A DNA stretch of 51,254 bases from Streptomyces sp. Tue6028 (GCF_002300165.1 NZ_MLCE01000020.1:39378-90631), one strand, 5' to 3'; positions 23,754 to 32,788 are shown, numbered from the stretch's first letter. Notes: generated by a model not told the origin, from the sequence alone. Made by a program: numbers and translations.

Positions 23754-23863
23754 GGGGCCGTGCCGGTGCATCACATGCCCGTTGCGGACGGCAACACGAC
23801 CCCACCGCACTGACCCACCGGACCACACAAGGGCTGCAACGGGCGGATCACCGGCACGGCCCC
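23754..23863. other. Nested inverted repeat, possible structured RNA
   Basis: Outer arms GGGGCCGTGCCGGT (23754-23767) and ACCGGCACGGCCCC (23850-23863) are perfect 14-mers. Inner arms GCCCGTTGC (23777-23785) and GCAACGGGC (23836-23844) are perfect 9-mers. Together they make a 110-nt rod with an asymmetric internal loop (9 and 5 nt) and a 50-nt apical region. It lies in a 497-bp gene-free gap (23429-23925), 62 bp past the TetR stop. A 23-bp-period direct repeat CGACCCACCCACCG (23863 and 23886) follows. No gene is visible in the gap. Confidence 0.6.
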
Positions 23864-23925
23864 GACCCACCCACCGGACCGGCGACGACCCACCCACCGA
23901 ACCGAAGGCGGCGAAACAGTCACGC

Positions 23926-24699
23926 TCAGCCCCGGGCGACCATCGTCTCGATCCCGGCGACCAGCATCTCCAGCGCGAACGTGAAGTCCCGCTCGCGCAT
24001 CTCCTCGACCGTGTCACCGCCCCGCGCCTCCATGAGATCGGCGGCGCTCTCCAGGTTGGCGGCGAACTGCGGCTGTTCGCTGATCGTGCTCATGGCCTGC
24101 CGGAAGTACTCGTCCTGCGACATCCCCGCCGAGGCGCAGCGCTGCACGAAGTGCCCCTCGATCGTGCCGAAGCCGTAGACGAACTGGAAGACGGCCGAGA
24201 GCGCCCCCATCTGCCCGTGCGGCGGCAGCCCGGTGTTGCGGACCACCTGCTGCACACAGAGCGAGAAGGACATCGAGCACGGCCCGATGTTCAGGAAGTT
24301 GCCGATGAGCGGCGACACCCAGGGATGACGTACCAGCAGCGCCCGGTACCCGACCGCGAGCGCGCGCAACTGCTCCCGCCAGTCCTCGCCCGACTCCGGA
24401 TCCGGCAGCCCCAGTTCACCGAAGACGGCGTCGAGGGCGAGTTCGAGCAGGTCGTCCTTGGTGTCGACGTACCAGTACACGGACATCGCGGTGACGTTCA
24501 GCTCCGCCGCCAGCCGCCGCATGGAGAACTTCGCCAGCCCCTCCGCGTCCAGCAGTCGCACCGTGGCCTCGGTGATCCGTTCCCGGTCGAGCCCCGACGG
24601 CTGACCGCCACCGCGGGCCGACCCGCCCCGGGACGCCTTGCCCTCCAGCCAGACACTGGTCCGCGCCGGACGCTTGGCCCGGTCGGCTGCCCTCACCAT
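23926..24699 (-). CDS. TetR/AcrR family regulator (TetR_C_1 type)
   Basis: 257 residues. A basic N-terminal extension of about 40 residues precedes the helix-turn-helix domain (LDRERITEATVRLLDAEGLAKFSMRRLAAELNVTAMSVYWYVDTKDDLLELALD). The ligand domain (VGYRALLVRHPWVSPLIG, FVYGFGTIEGHFVQ) matches the tetracycline-repressor-like C-terminal class. GAGGAAGG lies 6 nt before the ATG at 24699. It is downstream of the MFS gene in the same direction (154-bp gap), so it probably represses the pump promoter and perhaps its own. Confidence 0.9.
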   Translation of the reverse strand: MVRAADRAKRPARTSVWLEGKASRGGSARGGGQPSGLDRERITEATVRLLDAEGLAKFSMRRLAAELNVTAMSVYWYVDTKDDLLELALDAVFGELGLPDPESGEDWREQLRALAVGYRALLVRHPWVSPLIGNFLNIGPCSMSFSLCVQQVVRNTGLPPHGQMGALSAVFQFVYGFGTIEGHFVQRCASAGMSQDEYFRQAMSTISEQPQFAANLESAADLMEARGGDTVEEMRERDFTFALEMLVAGIETMVARG

Positions 24700-24853
24700 G
24701 GCGCACCTTCCTCGGAGCTCGTACCGCGGGACGGTCCGGAATTCCCCGGTCCGCCCTCCCACATGATGCTAAGCGCGCGTTTCGGAGAAACCGCTACGGA
24801 GACCGCGCAGCGCCACACGGAGAGCACCTCGCGAGGAGCGCCACGCGAGAACG

Positions 24854-26341
24854 CTACGCGGAGACCGCCACCGCGGAGTCTGCCCTCTCCGCCCGCCGCA
24901 GCAACGCGGCCGCGAGCAGTCCGCCGAGAAGCACCGCGACCGCACCGACCAACTGGCTGGTCTCCAGCCCCGACGAGAACGCGTCCGTGATCCGCTCCCG
25001 CTCGTCCCCCGAGCCCGCCGAGGCGAGCGCGGCCGGCAGCGACGTGGCCGCGACCGGAATCAGCGCCGCGAACCGCGAGTTGAGGATCGCGCCGAGCACC
25101 GCCACCCCCAGCCCGTTGCCGAACTCGGCGAGCGTGCCGTTGATCCCGGCGCCGACGCCCGCCTTCTCCCGCGGGATCGCACTCATGATCGCGTGCGCCA
25201 TGGCGGGGTTGGCCACCGCACAGCCCGCGCCGATGAGCAGCAGCCCGAGCAGCGTGCCGCCGTAGCCGTGCCCGGCGAGCGTCGCGATGGACACGAGTCC
25301 GCCCGACATCAGCACCATGCCGAGCGCGATGGACAGGGGCGTGCCGAGCCGGGCCGTCCACTTCGCGGAGAGCCCGGTGAAGTTCAGCGCGACGACGGAC
25401 AGTGCGAGCGGAGCCGTCCGCAGTCCGGCCTCCAGCGGCCCGTACCCGAGGACGAACTGGAGGTGCTGCGTGAGCAGGAACAGCGCACCGCCCATGCCGA
25501 AGGTGATGAGCACGGCGCCCGCGACGGCGCCGGTGAAGCGCCGGTCCCGGAAGAAGTGCAGGTCGAGCATGGGGTGGGGAATCCGGGACTCCCAGTAGGC
25601 GAAGCCGCCGAGCACCAGGAGCGCGATCGCCGCGGTCAGCAGCACCCGCCCCGAGGTCCAACCGTGCTCGGGCCCGGAGATGATCGCGTAGACGAGCGCG
25701 GTCATACCGATGGTGGACAGCAGGGCACCGAGCAGGTCGGGGCGGTCACCGCGAGGGGCCTTGGACTCCGGCACGAGGGCGACCACGGCGGCGAGGCCGA
25801 GCGCGGCCACCGGCAGGTTGATCAGGAAGATCGCCCCCCACCAGAAGTGATTGAGCATGAAGCCGCCGAGCAACGGCCCCGCGGCGAATCCGAGGGCGTT
25901 CACCGCGCTCCAGATGCCGATCGCCTTGGGCTGCTCGTCGGGCGTGAAGATCTGCATCGCGACGGCGAGGGTGGTGGTGAGCAGCAGCGCGCCACCCACG
26001 CCCATGCCCGCCCGCGCGGCGATCAGCTGCGGGGTGGAGTCGGCGAGTCCGGCGACGAGCGAGCCCAGGCCGAACAGCGCGAGGCCCGCGATCAGCATCT
26101 TCTTGCGGCCGTAGCGGTCGGCCGCGCTGCCCGCGGTGAGCAGCAGCCCGGACTGCACCAGCGAGTACGCGTTGATCATCCACTGGATGTCGGAGGTCGC
26201 CGCGCCGAGCTCCCGGTTGAGGGAGGGGATAGCCACGTTCAGGACGGTGTTGTCGAGCAGCACGGTGAGCTGCGCGAGACAGATGACGCCGAGGATCAGC
26301 CATCGCTGGGGGTGGCCCTGGGGAGCCGGCACGGTTGACAT
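24854..26341 (-). CDS. DHA2-family MFS drug exporter
   Basis: 495 residues with about 14 membrane helices. Motif D1 LDNTVLNVAIPSL, motif A GSAADRYGRKK, and motif C GFAAGPLLGGFM are clear. Such pumps export antibiotics or dyes using the proton gradient. No C-terminal accessory domain, unlike the exporter at 18613. ATG at 26341. The promoter region holds two TAC-N3-GTA repeats, and a TetR gene follows, giving a normal repressor-pump pair. Confidence 0.93.
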   Translation of the reverse strand: MSTVPAPQGHPQRWLILGVICLAQLTVLLDNTVLNVAIPSLNRELGAATSDIQWMINAYSLVQSGLLLTAGSAADRYGRKKMLIAGLALFGLGSLVAGLADSTPQLIAARAGMGVGGALLLTTTLAVAMQIFTPDEQPKAIGIWSAVNALGFAAGPLLGGFMLNHFWWGAIFLINLPVAALGLAAVVALVPESKAPRGDRPDLLGALLSTIGMTALVYAIISGPEHGWTSGRVLLTAAIALLVLGGFAYWESRIPHPMLDLHFFRDRRFTGAVAGAVLITFGMGGALFLLTQHLQFVLGYGPLEAGLRTAPLALSVVALNFTGLSAKWTARLGTPLSIALGMVLMSGGLVSIATLAGHGYGGTLLGLLLIGAGCAVANPAMAHAIMSAIPREKAGVGAGINGTLAEFGNGLGVAVLGAILNSRFAALIPVAATSLPAALASAGSGDERERITDAFSSGLETSQLVGAVAVLLGGLLAAALLRRAERADSAVAVSA

Positions 26342-26345
26342 GCTT

Positions 26346-26375
26346 TACACCGTAGAACAAGACCCATACACCGTA
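26346..26375. promoter_or_regulatory. Tandem TACACCGTA operators before MFS pump
   Basis: TACACCGTA occurs at 26346-26354 and 26367-26375, exactly 21 bp apart (two helical turns). Each is a TAC-N3-GTA palindrome, the half-site pattern of TetR-type operators. The first ends 5 bp from the pump start codon, so binding would block transcription of the pump. Confidence 0.65.
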
Positions 26376-26439
26376 CAGCCGGTTTTTTCCGCCCGCCACA
26401 AAGCCCCCGCACCCCGCCGGAACCCACCACACACAGACC

Positions 26440-26471
26440 GGTGGCCCGGAGCAGAATCGCCCCGGGCCACC
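26440..26471 (-). terminator. Terminator of the glycosyltransferase operon
   Basis: GGTGGCCCGG and CCGGGCCACC form a perfect 10-bp stem with a 12-nt loop, 26 nt past the stop of the GT39 gene. Confidence 0.65.
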
Positions 26472-26496
26472 GCCCGACCCCGCACACGGCCAGCGA

Positions 26497-28806
26497 TCAG
26501 CCGTTCCGCTGCGTCAGGTCGTAGAACGTCGCGGACCCCACCGTCACCTTCTTGAAGTTGGCCGTGACCCAGGAGCTGATCTGGGACGAGGAGCCGGAGC
26601 CACCGCCCATTCCGCCGCCCATTCCGCCGCCGGAGATGAAGTAGTGGATCTTCCCTGCGGCCACGTACTTCTTGAACTGGGCCAGGGTCGGAGACGGATC
26701 GGTGCCGTTGAAGCCGCCGATGGCCATCACGGGCCTGCCGGTCGCGAGCTGATAGCCGGCGGAGTTCTGGGAGCCGATGGCCGCGGCGGCCCAGGTGTAG
26801 TCGTCCGCGTTCTCCTCCAGCAGCTTCTTGGCCGCGGAGCTGACGCTCGCGCCGTTCAGCAGCCCGCCGGCACCGCCGCCTGCGCCCATCGGGCCCTCGC
26901 CCTGGACCATGCCGCCCGCGCCGGGACCGCCCTGCTGGTTCTGCCCCTGGCCGCCCGCGCCGTTGCCGTTCTGCGTGTTGCCGTTGCCGTTCTGTCCCGG
27001 CATGCCGCCGCCGGGGAAGCCGCCGGTCGGAGGCTGTCCCGTACCGCCGCCCTGCTGGGTGTTGCCGTTCCCGTTCTGCTGGTTCTGGCCCGGCATGCCG
27101 CCGCCGAAGCCGCCCCGCATGCCACCGCCGCCACGGCCGCCACCGGGACCGCCCATCATGCTCGCGCCGGCGGGACCGGCCGTCACGATGGAACCGGTGT
27201 GCCCGGTGTCCACCGTGGAGAGCGTGTACGCGGTCGGACCCGCGACCGAGGCCACCACGCTCAGCCCCACCGCCGCGAGGGCGAGCGGGCGTCCGATCCG
27301 GGTGACGAAGATCAGGCCGAGCGCACCGGCCAGTCCGCCGACCAGGACCAGCCACTTGAGCCAGGGCAGGTAGTCGGGCGTCCGGTTGAGGAGGACGTAC
27401 CCCCAGGCGGCGGTCGCGGTGACCGCGCCGGCCAGGCTCAGCGAGGCCCAGATCCTGGACCGCTCCTCCCACAGGACCGTCGCGCCCATGCCGACGACGG
27501 CGGCGATGTAGGGGGCGAGGGCCACCGTGTAGTACTGGTGGAAGATGCCGGCCATGTAGCTGAAGACGACCGCGGTCATCAGCAGCGCGCCGCCCCACGC
27601 GAGGAACGACCCACGGGCCAGGTCGGTACGCCCGGCGCGGGCGACGGTCCCCTCGCCCGGACGGAACCGGGAACGGGTGAGCACGAGCCCGGCGACCAGC
27701 AGGATCAGCGCGGCGGGCAGCAGCCAGGAGATCTGGCCGCCGATCTCGGAGTTGAACATCCGGTCCCAGCCGGTCTCGCCCCACTGACCGGTCCCGCCGC
27801 CACCGCCACCGCCGCCGACGCTGCCGGTCTCGTCGCCGTTGATGCGGCCGAGGCCGTTGTAGCCGAAGGTCAGCTCCAGGAAGGAGTTGTTCTGCGAGCC
27901 GCCGATGTACGGGCGGGAGGACGCGGGCCACAGCTCCACGATCGCGACCCACCAGCCGCCGGAGACGACCATGGCGAGCGCGGACAGACCGAGCTGCCCG
28001 AACCGCTTCTTCAGGGAGACGGGTGCGCAGACCGCGTACACCAGCGCGAGCGGCGGCAGGATCAGGAAGGCCTGGAGCGTCTTCACGAGGAAGGCGAGGC
28101 CGACCGCGGCACCCGCCCACACCAGCCACTTGGTCCGGCCGTCCTCAAGACCGCGGATGACGCAGTAGACGGTGACGGTCATGAGCAGCGCGAGCAGCGC
28201 GTCCGGGTTGTTGAACCGGAACATCAGCGCGGCGACGGGAGTGAGCGCGAGCACCGCGCCCGCGATCAGGCCGGCGGCGGGGCTGAAGCGACGGCGCACG
28301 GCCGCGTAGAGGACGCCGACCGTGGCCACGCCCATGAGGACCTCGGGCACGAGGATCGCCCAGGAGCTGAGGCCGAAGATCCGGACCGACAGGGCCATCG
28401 GCCACAGCGAGGCCGGGGGCTTGTCGACGGTGATGGCGTTGGCGGAGTCGAGCGAGCCGAAGAAGAAGGCCTTCCAGCTCTGGCTGCCGGCCTGTACGGC
28501 CGCGGAGTAGAACGAGTTGGCGTACCCGGAGGCGCTCAGGTTGTACAGGTAGAGGAGCGCGGTGGCGGCCAGCAGGCCGAGGAGGGCAGGTCGCACCCAG
28601 CGCGGGTCCTCGGGCCGGCCGCGCCAGAGGCGACGGTGGAACGGCTGCCGGGGCTCACCCGAGCCGGAACCGGAGTCGGAGCCCGGGCCGGGAGCGGGAG
28701 GCGGAGCGCCGGCGGGCAGGCCCTGCTGCTGCGGGGCCGTCGCCGTGGGCGGCTCCCACGAGGGACTCACACCCTGTGGACGGGTCGTGTCGGGCTGAGT
28801 GGTCAT
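26497..28806 (-). CDS. GT39/ArnT-like membrane glycosyltransferase with Gly/Asn/Gln-rich insert
   Basis: 769 residues, GT-C fold. N-terminal 65 residues are Pro/Gly-rich; about 11 membrane helices follow (about 72-535). The first extracytoplasmic loop has SLDSANAITVDKPPASLW, matching the catalytic-loop DKPP of the YkcB/ArnT-like family. A long external region (about 545-665) is made of GGG, GMPGQNQQNGNGN and similar repeats. The last 100 residues (AAKKLLEENADDYTWAAAAIGSQNSAGYQLATGRPVMAIGGF region) form a compact external domain typical of YkcB-like proteins. It should transfer sugar from a polyprenyl-phosphate donor to an envelope target. Start ATG overlaps the GT2 stop by 4 bp. Confidence 0.87.
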   Translation of the reverse strand: MTTQPDTTRPQGVSPSWEPPTATAPQQQGLPAGAPPPAPGPGSDSGSGSGEPRQPFHRRLWRGRPEDPRWVRPALLGLLAATALLYLYNLSASGYANSFYSAAVQAGSQSWKAFFFGSLDSANAITVDKPPASLWPMALSVRIFGLSSWAILVPEVLMGVATVGVLYAAVRRRFSPAAGLIAGAVLALTPVAALMFRFNNPDALLALLMTVTVYCVIRGLEDGRTKWLVWAGAAVGLAFLVKTLQAFLILPPLALVYAVCAPVSLKKRFGQLGLSALAMVVSGGWWVAIVELWPASSRPYIGGSQNNSFLELTFGYNGLGRINGDETGSVGGGGGGGGTGQWGETGWDRMFNSEIGGQISWLLPAALILLVAGLVLTRSRFRPGEGTVARAGRTDLARGSFLAWGGALLMTAVVFSYMAGIFHQYYTVALAPYIAAVVGMGATVLWEERSRIWASLSLAGAVTATAAWGYVLLNRTPDYLPWLKWLVLVGGLAGALGLIFVTRIGRPLALAAVGLSVVASVAGPTAYTLSTVDTGHTGSIVTAGPAGASMMGGPGGGRGGGGMRGGFGGGMPGQNQQNGNGNTQQGGGTGQPPTGGFPGGGMPGQNGNGNTQNGNGAGGQGQNQQGGPGAGGMVQGEGPMGAGGGAGGLLNGASVSSAAKKLLEENADDYTWAAAAIGSQNSAGYQLATGRPVMAIGGFNGTDPSPTLAQFKKYVAAGKIHYFISGGGMGGGMGGGSGSSSQISSWVTANFKKVTVGSATFYDLTQRNG

Positions 28807-30308
28807 CGTGCGTTCCTCGGGTCGTGATCGTGCGGGCGCACCGCCTGCAACTGCATGGTCGAGTCCCCCCAGGTGCGGTCCGCGGCCTCACCGGCGCGGA
28901 ACTGGGTCGTGTCGTACGGGGCTTGGTCGTGCGGGGCTTGGTCGTGCGGGGCGGGGCCGTGCGGGGCCGGTACCTGCGACGCCGGGCCGTACGGGGCGAC
29001 CGGGCCGTGCGAGGTCGGGTCGTACGAGGCCGGACGGTGCGAGGCCACGACGTGCGACGTCCGCTCGTCGCGCCGGTCCGGGAAGACCCAGGCCCGGAAC
29101 AGCAGGAACCGCAGCACGGTCGCCGCGAGGTTGGCGGCGATCAGTACGGCCAGCTCGGTGGAGTGCGAGGGGTCGCTGCTCGCCGCCTTCAGCGCGGCGA
29201 GGGAGCCGCTGGTGAGAGCGAGGCCGATGCCGAAGACGACCAGGCCCTGCGCCTGGTGGCGGACGGCGCCGCCCCGGCCGCGCACCCCGAAGGTCAGCCG
29301 CCGGTTGGCGGCCGTGTTGGCGACCGCGGAGACGAGCAGGGCCAGCGCGTTGGCGATCTGCGCCCCGGAGAAGGAGCGGAAGGCGCTGTAGAGCAGCAGG
29401 TAGAACAGGGTGGACAGGCCGCCGACGACGCAGAACCCGACGAGCTGGCGGGCCAGACCGCCCGGCACGTCGGTGAGGTCCCGGTCGCGCGGATCGTCCC
29501 CGAAGGGCCGGCCGAGCCGGTCGAGCGGCAGCGAACCGGTGGCGAGGGCGCGGCCCACCCGCCACACCCCCTTGAGGTCGTCGGTCGCGGTCTTCACGAT
29601 GTGCACGGTCGAGTCCGGGTCGTCGACCCAGTCGACGGGCACCTCGTGGATGCGCAGTCCGGCCCGCTCGGCGAGCACCAGCATCTCCGTGTCGAAGAAC
29701 CAGCCGGTGTCCTCGACCAGCGGCAGCAGCGCCTGGGCGACATCACGGCGGATCGCCTTGAAGCCGCACTGCGCGTCCGAGAAGCGGGCCTGCAGCGAAC
29801 CGCGCAGGATCAGGTTGTACGAGCGGCTGATGAACTCCCGCTTGGCGCCGCGCACCACCCGGGAGCTCCGTGACAGCCGGGAGCCGATCGCCAGGTCCGA
29901 GTGGCCGGAGATCAGCGGCGCGACCAGCGGCAGCAGGGCGTTGAGGTCGGTGGACAGGTCCACGTCCATGTAGGCGAGGACCGGCGCGTCCGACGCCGAC
30001 CACACGGCCCGCAGCGCCCGGCCGCGGCCTTTCTGCTCCAGCCGGAAGGACCGGACCTCGGGGATCTCCGCCGCCAGCCGCTCGGCCACCCGAGGGGTGC
30101 TGTCCGTGGACGCGTTGTCCGCCACCGTGATGCGGAACGCGTACGGGAACGTGCGCTCCAGGTGCTCGTGCAGTCTGAGCACACATGGCTGGAGGTCCTT
30201 CTCCTCGTTGTAGACGGGGATCACTACGTCCAGGACAGGCGTACCGGCGTCTGTGGCCGGGAGGTGCTCCCGCGCCGGCAGATTGCCGGGAGAAGGGTCG
30301 GTTCGCAT
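28803..30308 (-). CDS. GT2 polyprenyl-phosphate sugar transferase fused to GtrA domain
   Basis: 501 residues. The N-terminal GT2 domain (about 25-240) has VVIPVYNEEKDLQPCV, VADNASTDSTP, the AYMDVDLST metal site and a GSRLSRSSRVVRGAKREFIS acceptor region, as in dolichol/undecaprenyl-phosphate glycosyl synthases. The GtrA domain (about 275-420) gives four membrane helices and should flip the lipid-linked sugar. The C-terminal 80 residues are degenerate repeats of HGPAPHDQAPHDQAP type, predicted cytosolic. It makes the donor used by the GT39 protein next in the operon. ATG at 30308, 14 bp after the kinase stop. Confidence 0.9.
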   Translation of the reverse strand: MRTDPSPGNLPAREHLPATDAGTPVLDVVIPVYNEEKDLQPCVLRLHEHLERTFPYAFRITVADNASTDSTPRVAERLAAEIPEVRSFRLEQKGRGRALRAVWSASDAPVLAYMDVDLSTDLNALLPLVAPLISGHSDLAIGSRLSRSSRVVRGAKREFISRSYNLILRGSLQARFSDAQCGFKAIRRDVAQALLPLVEDTGWFFDTEMLVLAERAGLRIHEVPVDWVDDPDSTVHIVKTATDDLKGVWRVGRALATGSLPLDRLGRPFGDDPRDRDLTDVPGGLARQLVGFCVVGGLSTLFYLLLYSAFRSFSGAQIANALALLVSAVANTAANRRLTFGVRGRGGAVRHQAQGLVVFGIGLALTSGSLAALKAASSDPSHSTELAVLIAANLAATVLRFLLFRAWVFPDRRDERTSHVVASHRPASYDPTSHGPVAPYGPASQVPAPHGPAPHDQAPHDQAPYDTTQFRAGEAADRTWGDSTMQLQAVRPHDHDPRNAR

Positions 30309-30322
30309 GCGAACGACTCTCG

Positions 30323-31969
30323 TCAAGCGCCCTGTTGCGCCCATGTGGTGGTGCTGTGCTGCGCCTGTGAGTGCGATGACCACGCCGCTTCGGGTGCGGG
30401 CCGCGGCACGGCGGGGCCGAGCGCGGGCAGATGCAACGTGAACACGGTCCTGCCGGGCACGCTGTCGACGGTCACGGCACCGCCGTGCGCGGTCGCGACC
30501 GCCTGCACGATAGCGAGCCCCAGACCGGTGGATCCGGTGGCCCGGGACCGCGCGGAGTCCCCGCGCGCGAACCGTTCGAAGACGTGCGGCAGCAGTTCGG
30601 ACGAGATGCCCTGGCCGTTGTCCTCGACGTCGATGCACATCCACGGTCCGCGCCGCTGGACGCGCGCCGTGACCGTCGTGCCCGGCGGGGTGTGCTTGCG
30701 GGCGTTGCCCAGCAGGTTGACCAGCACCTGCTGGATGCGTGCCGCGTCCCCGGCCACCAGGGCCGGTTCGTCGGGCAGGTCGAGACGCCAGTTGTGGTCC
30801 ATGCCGGCCGCGCGCGAGTCGCTGATGGTGTCCACCACGAGCGGGACGAGGTCGGTGTGCTCGAACTGGAGGGGGCGGCCCGCGTCCAGGCGGGCGAGCA
30901 GCAGCAGGTCCTCGACGAGCAGCGTCATCCGGCCCGCCTCGGATTCGATCCGGCCGAGCGCGTGCCGGGTGTCGGGCCCGACCTGCTCCCTGCCGCGCCG
31001 GGTCAGTTCGGCGTAGCCCCGGATGGAGGCGAGGGGGGTGCGCAGCTCATGGCTGGCGTCCGCGACGAACTGCCGTACCCGCGTCTCGCTCTGCTGGCGG
31101 GCGTGCAGGGCGCCGTGCACATGGTCGAGCATCCGGTTCAGCGCGGCACCGACCTGGCCGACCTCGGTGTGCGGGTCGGTCTCGGACTCCGGGACACGTT
31201 CGCTGAGGTTCACCTCGCCGCTGTGCAGGGGGAGTTCGGAGACGCGGGTGGCGGTGGCGGCGACCTTGCGCAGGGGGCGGGTGGCGAAGCCGACCAGGAC
31301 GTAGCCGGCGATGGCGGCGGCCACCAGGCCGGCGGCGGTGACACTGATCTCGACGAGGATCAGGGTGTTGACGTTCTCGTCGGTGTCCTCGGTCGGCAGG
31401 CCGACGTAGTACGAGTCGCCGCCGTCCCGGCTCGTGGCGTACTCGACGAAGTAGCTCCCGAGACCCGGGAGATCCACGGAGTGCCCCTTGCCGTCCTTGG
31501 GCACGGTGGCGAGCGCCGTCTTCTGCGCCGTGGAGAGCTCGGCGGCGTTCATCGTCTTGAAGATGCCGTTGGTGTCGTTCTTCTGCTCCGCCACCGCCGC
31601 GCTGGTGATCTCGCCGTCCGCCACGTACGCGGCGATGGTCCTCGGCTGGGTCGGGCCCTTGGTGACGAAGTCCCGGACCTTGCCGCTCGGCGTGGTGCTG
31701 TCGTCGAGGGCGCCGCTGTCCCCGATGGGGGCGCCGGGACCGCCGCCCAACTTGTCCGGCAGGCGGCCGCCCACCGCGCGCATGGCGGTCTCGTGCAGCT
31801 TGTCGCCCAGCTGGTCGTACAGGTGCGAGCGCAGCGCGATCGTGGTGACGGTGCCGATCACCGCGCACACGACGGCGATCAGCGTCACGGACGCGACGAC
31901 GAGCCGCGTCCGCAGGGTGCGCGGCTGTCCTCGCCTCTTCTGCGTACGCGGCCGTCGTCGTCCGCTCAT
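30323..31969 (-). CDS. Sensor histidine kinase
   Basis: 548 residues. TM1 (about 21-43), a large extracytoplasmic sensor region (about 45-220), TM2 (about 225-250) with HAMP, then the H-box FVADASHELRTPLASI, N-box QQVLVNLLGNARKHTP, G1 VEDNGQGI, F FERFARGDSARS and G2 STGLGLAI motifs. All catalytic residues are present. The sensor has no domain I recognise. ATG at 31969 overlaps the response-regulator stop by 4 bp. Similar to mycobacterial TrcS/TcrY-type kinases. Confidence 0.93.
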   Translation of the reverse strand: MSGRRRPRTQKRRGQPRTLRTRLVVASVTLIAVVCAVIGTVTTIALRSHLYDQLGDKLHETAMRAVGGRLPDKLGGGPGAPIGDSGALDDSTTPSGKVRDFVTKGPTQPRTIAAYVADGEITSAAVAEQKNDTNGIFKTMNAAELSTAQKTALATVPKDGKGHSVDLPGLGSYFVEYATSRDGGDSYYVGLPTEDTDENVNTLILVEISVTAAGLVAAAIAGYVLVGFATRPLRKVAATATRVSELPLHSGEVNLSERVPESETDPHTEVGQVGAALNRMLDHVHGALHARQQSETRVRQFVADASHELRTPLASIRGYAELTRRGREQVGPDTRHALGRIESEAGRMTLLVEDLLLLARLDAGRPLQFEHTDLVPLVVDTISDSRAAGMDHNWRLDLPDEPALVAGDAARIQQVLVNLLGNARKHTPPGTTVTARVQRRGPWMCIDVEDNGQGISSELLPHVFERFARGDSARSRATGSTGLGLAIVQAVATAHGGAVTVDSVPGRTVFTLHLPALGPAVPRPAPEAAWSSHSQAQHSTTTWAQQGA

Positions 31970-32706
31970 GACGCGGCGGGCTTGATCAGATAACCGGCAC
32001 CGCGCCGGGTGTGGATCATCGGCTCGCGGCCCGCGTCTATCTTGCGTCGCAGGTAGGAGATGTAGAGCTCGACCACGTTGGCCTGGCCGCCGAAGTCGTA
32101 GGACCACACCCGGTCGAGGATCTGCGCCTTGCTGAGCACCCGGCGCGGATTGCGCATCAGGAAGCGGAGCAGTTCGAACTCGGTCGCGGTGAGGTGGATG
32201 TTCTCGCCCGCCCGCGACACCTCGTGGCTGTCCTCGTCCAGGGTGAGGTCGCCGACCACCAGCACGGAGTCGGAGCGGCGGTCGGCCGCGCCGGAACGGC
32301 GGATCAGTCCGCGCAGCCGCGCCACGACCTCTTCGAGGCTGAACGGCTTGGTGACGTAGTCGTCGCCGCCGGCGGTCAGGCCCGCGATGCGGTCCTCGAC
32401 GGCGTCCTTCGCGGTGAGGAACAGCACCGGCACGTCGGGCAGTTCGCGGCGCAGCCGGCCCAGGACGGCCAGTCCGTCCATGTCGGGCAGCATCATGTCG
32501 AGGACGACGGCGTCGGGCCGGAACTCGCGCGCGGTCTGCACGGCGCCCTGTCCGTCGCCCGCGCTGCGGATCTGCCAGCCTTCGTAGCGCAGGGCCATGG
32601 ACAGCAGCTCGGTGATCGACAACTCGTCGTCCACCACAAGCACTCGGACGGGGCTCCCGTCCGGCCTCAGCAGTTCGGTGCGCCCCTGGGGCGAGGTCGT
32701 GGTCAT
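31966..32706 (-). CDS. OmpR/PhoB family response regulator
   Basis: 246 residues. Receiver domain: acidic pair VVDDE, phospho-acceptor in DAVVLDMMLPDMDG, Thr in FLTAKD, Lys in YVTKPF. The winged-helix domain ends FGGQANVVELYISYLRRKID. It is first in the four-gene operon with kinase, GT2-GtrA and GT39, implying it controls envelope sugar modification. The ATG at 32706 has AAGG 8 nt upstream; an in-frame extension to 32775 would run through the promoter repeats and is rejected. Confidence 0.94.
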   Translation of the reverse strand: MTTTSPQGRTELLRPDGSPVRVLVVDDELSITELLSMALRYEGWQIRSAGDGQGAVQTAREFRPDAVVLDMMLPDMDGLAVLGRLRRELPDVPVLFLTAKDAVEDRIAGLTAGGDDYVTKPFSLEEVVARLRGLIRRSGAADRRSDSVLVVGDLTLDEDSHEVSRAGENIHLTATEFELLRFLMRNPRRVLSKAQILDRVWSYDFGGQANVVELYISYLRRKIDAGREPMIHTRRGAGYLIKPAAS

Positions 32707-32729
32707 AGCGGACACCTTGCTGGGCGCCG

Positions 32730-32788
32730 CTGAGAGCATCCTTTCGGGAACCTGTGATTTGTCTGAGAAACCCACAGGAGTCTCTCAG
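32730..32788. promoter_or_regulatory. CTGAGA repeats upstream of the two-component operon
   Basis: CTGAGA occurs at 32730 and 32763 (33 bp, three turns apart) and as the complement TCTCAG at 32783. CCTGTG (32751) and CACAGG (32773) add a second inverted pair. The cluster spans the promoter of the response-regulator gene and may be its autoregulatory site. Confidence 0.4.
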
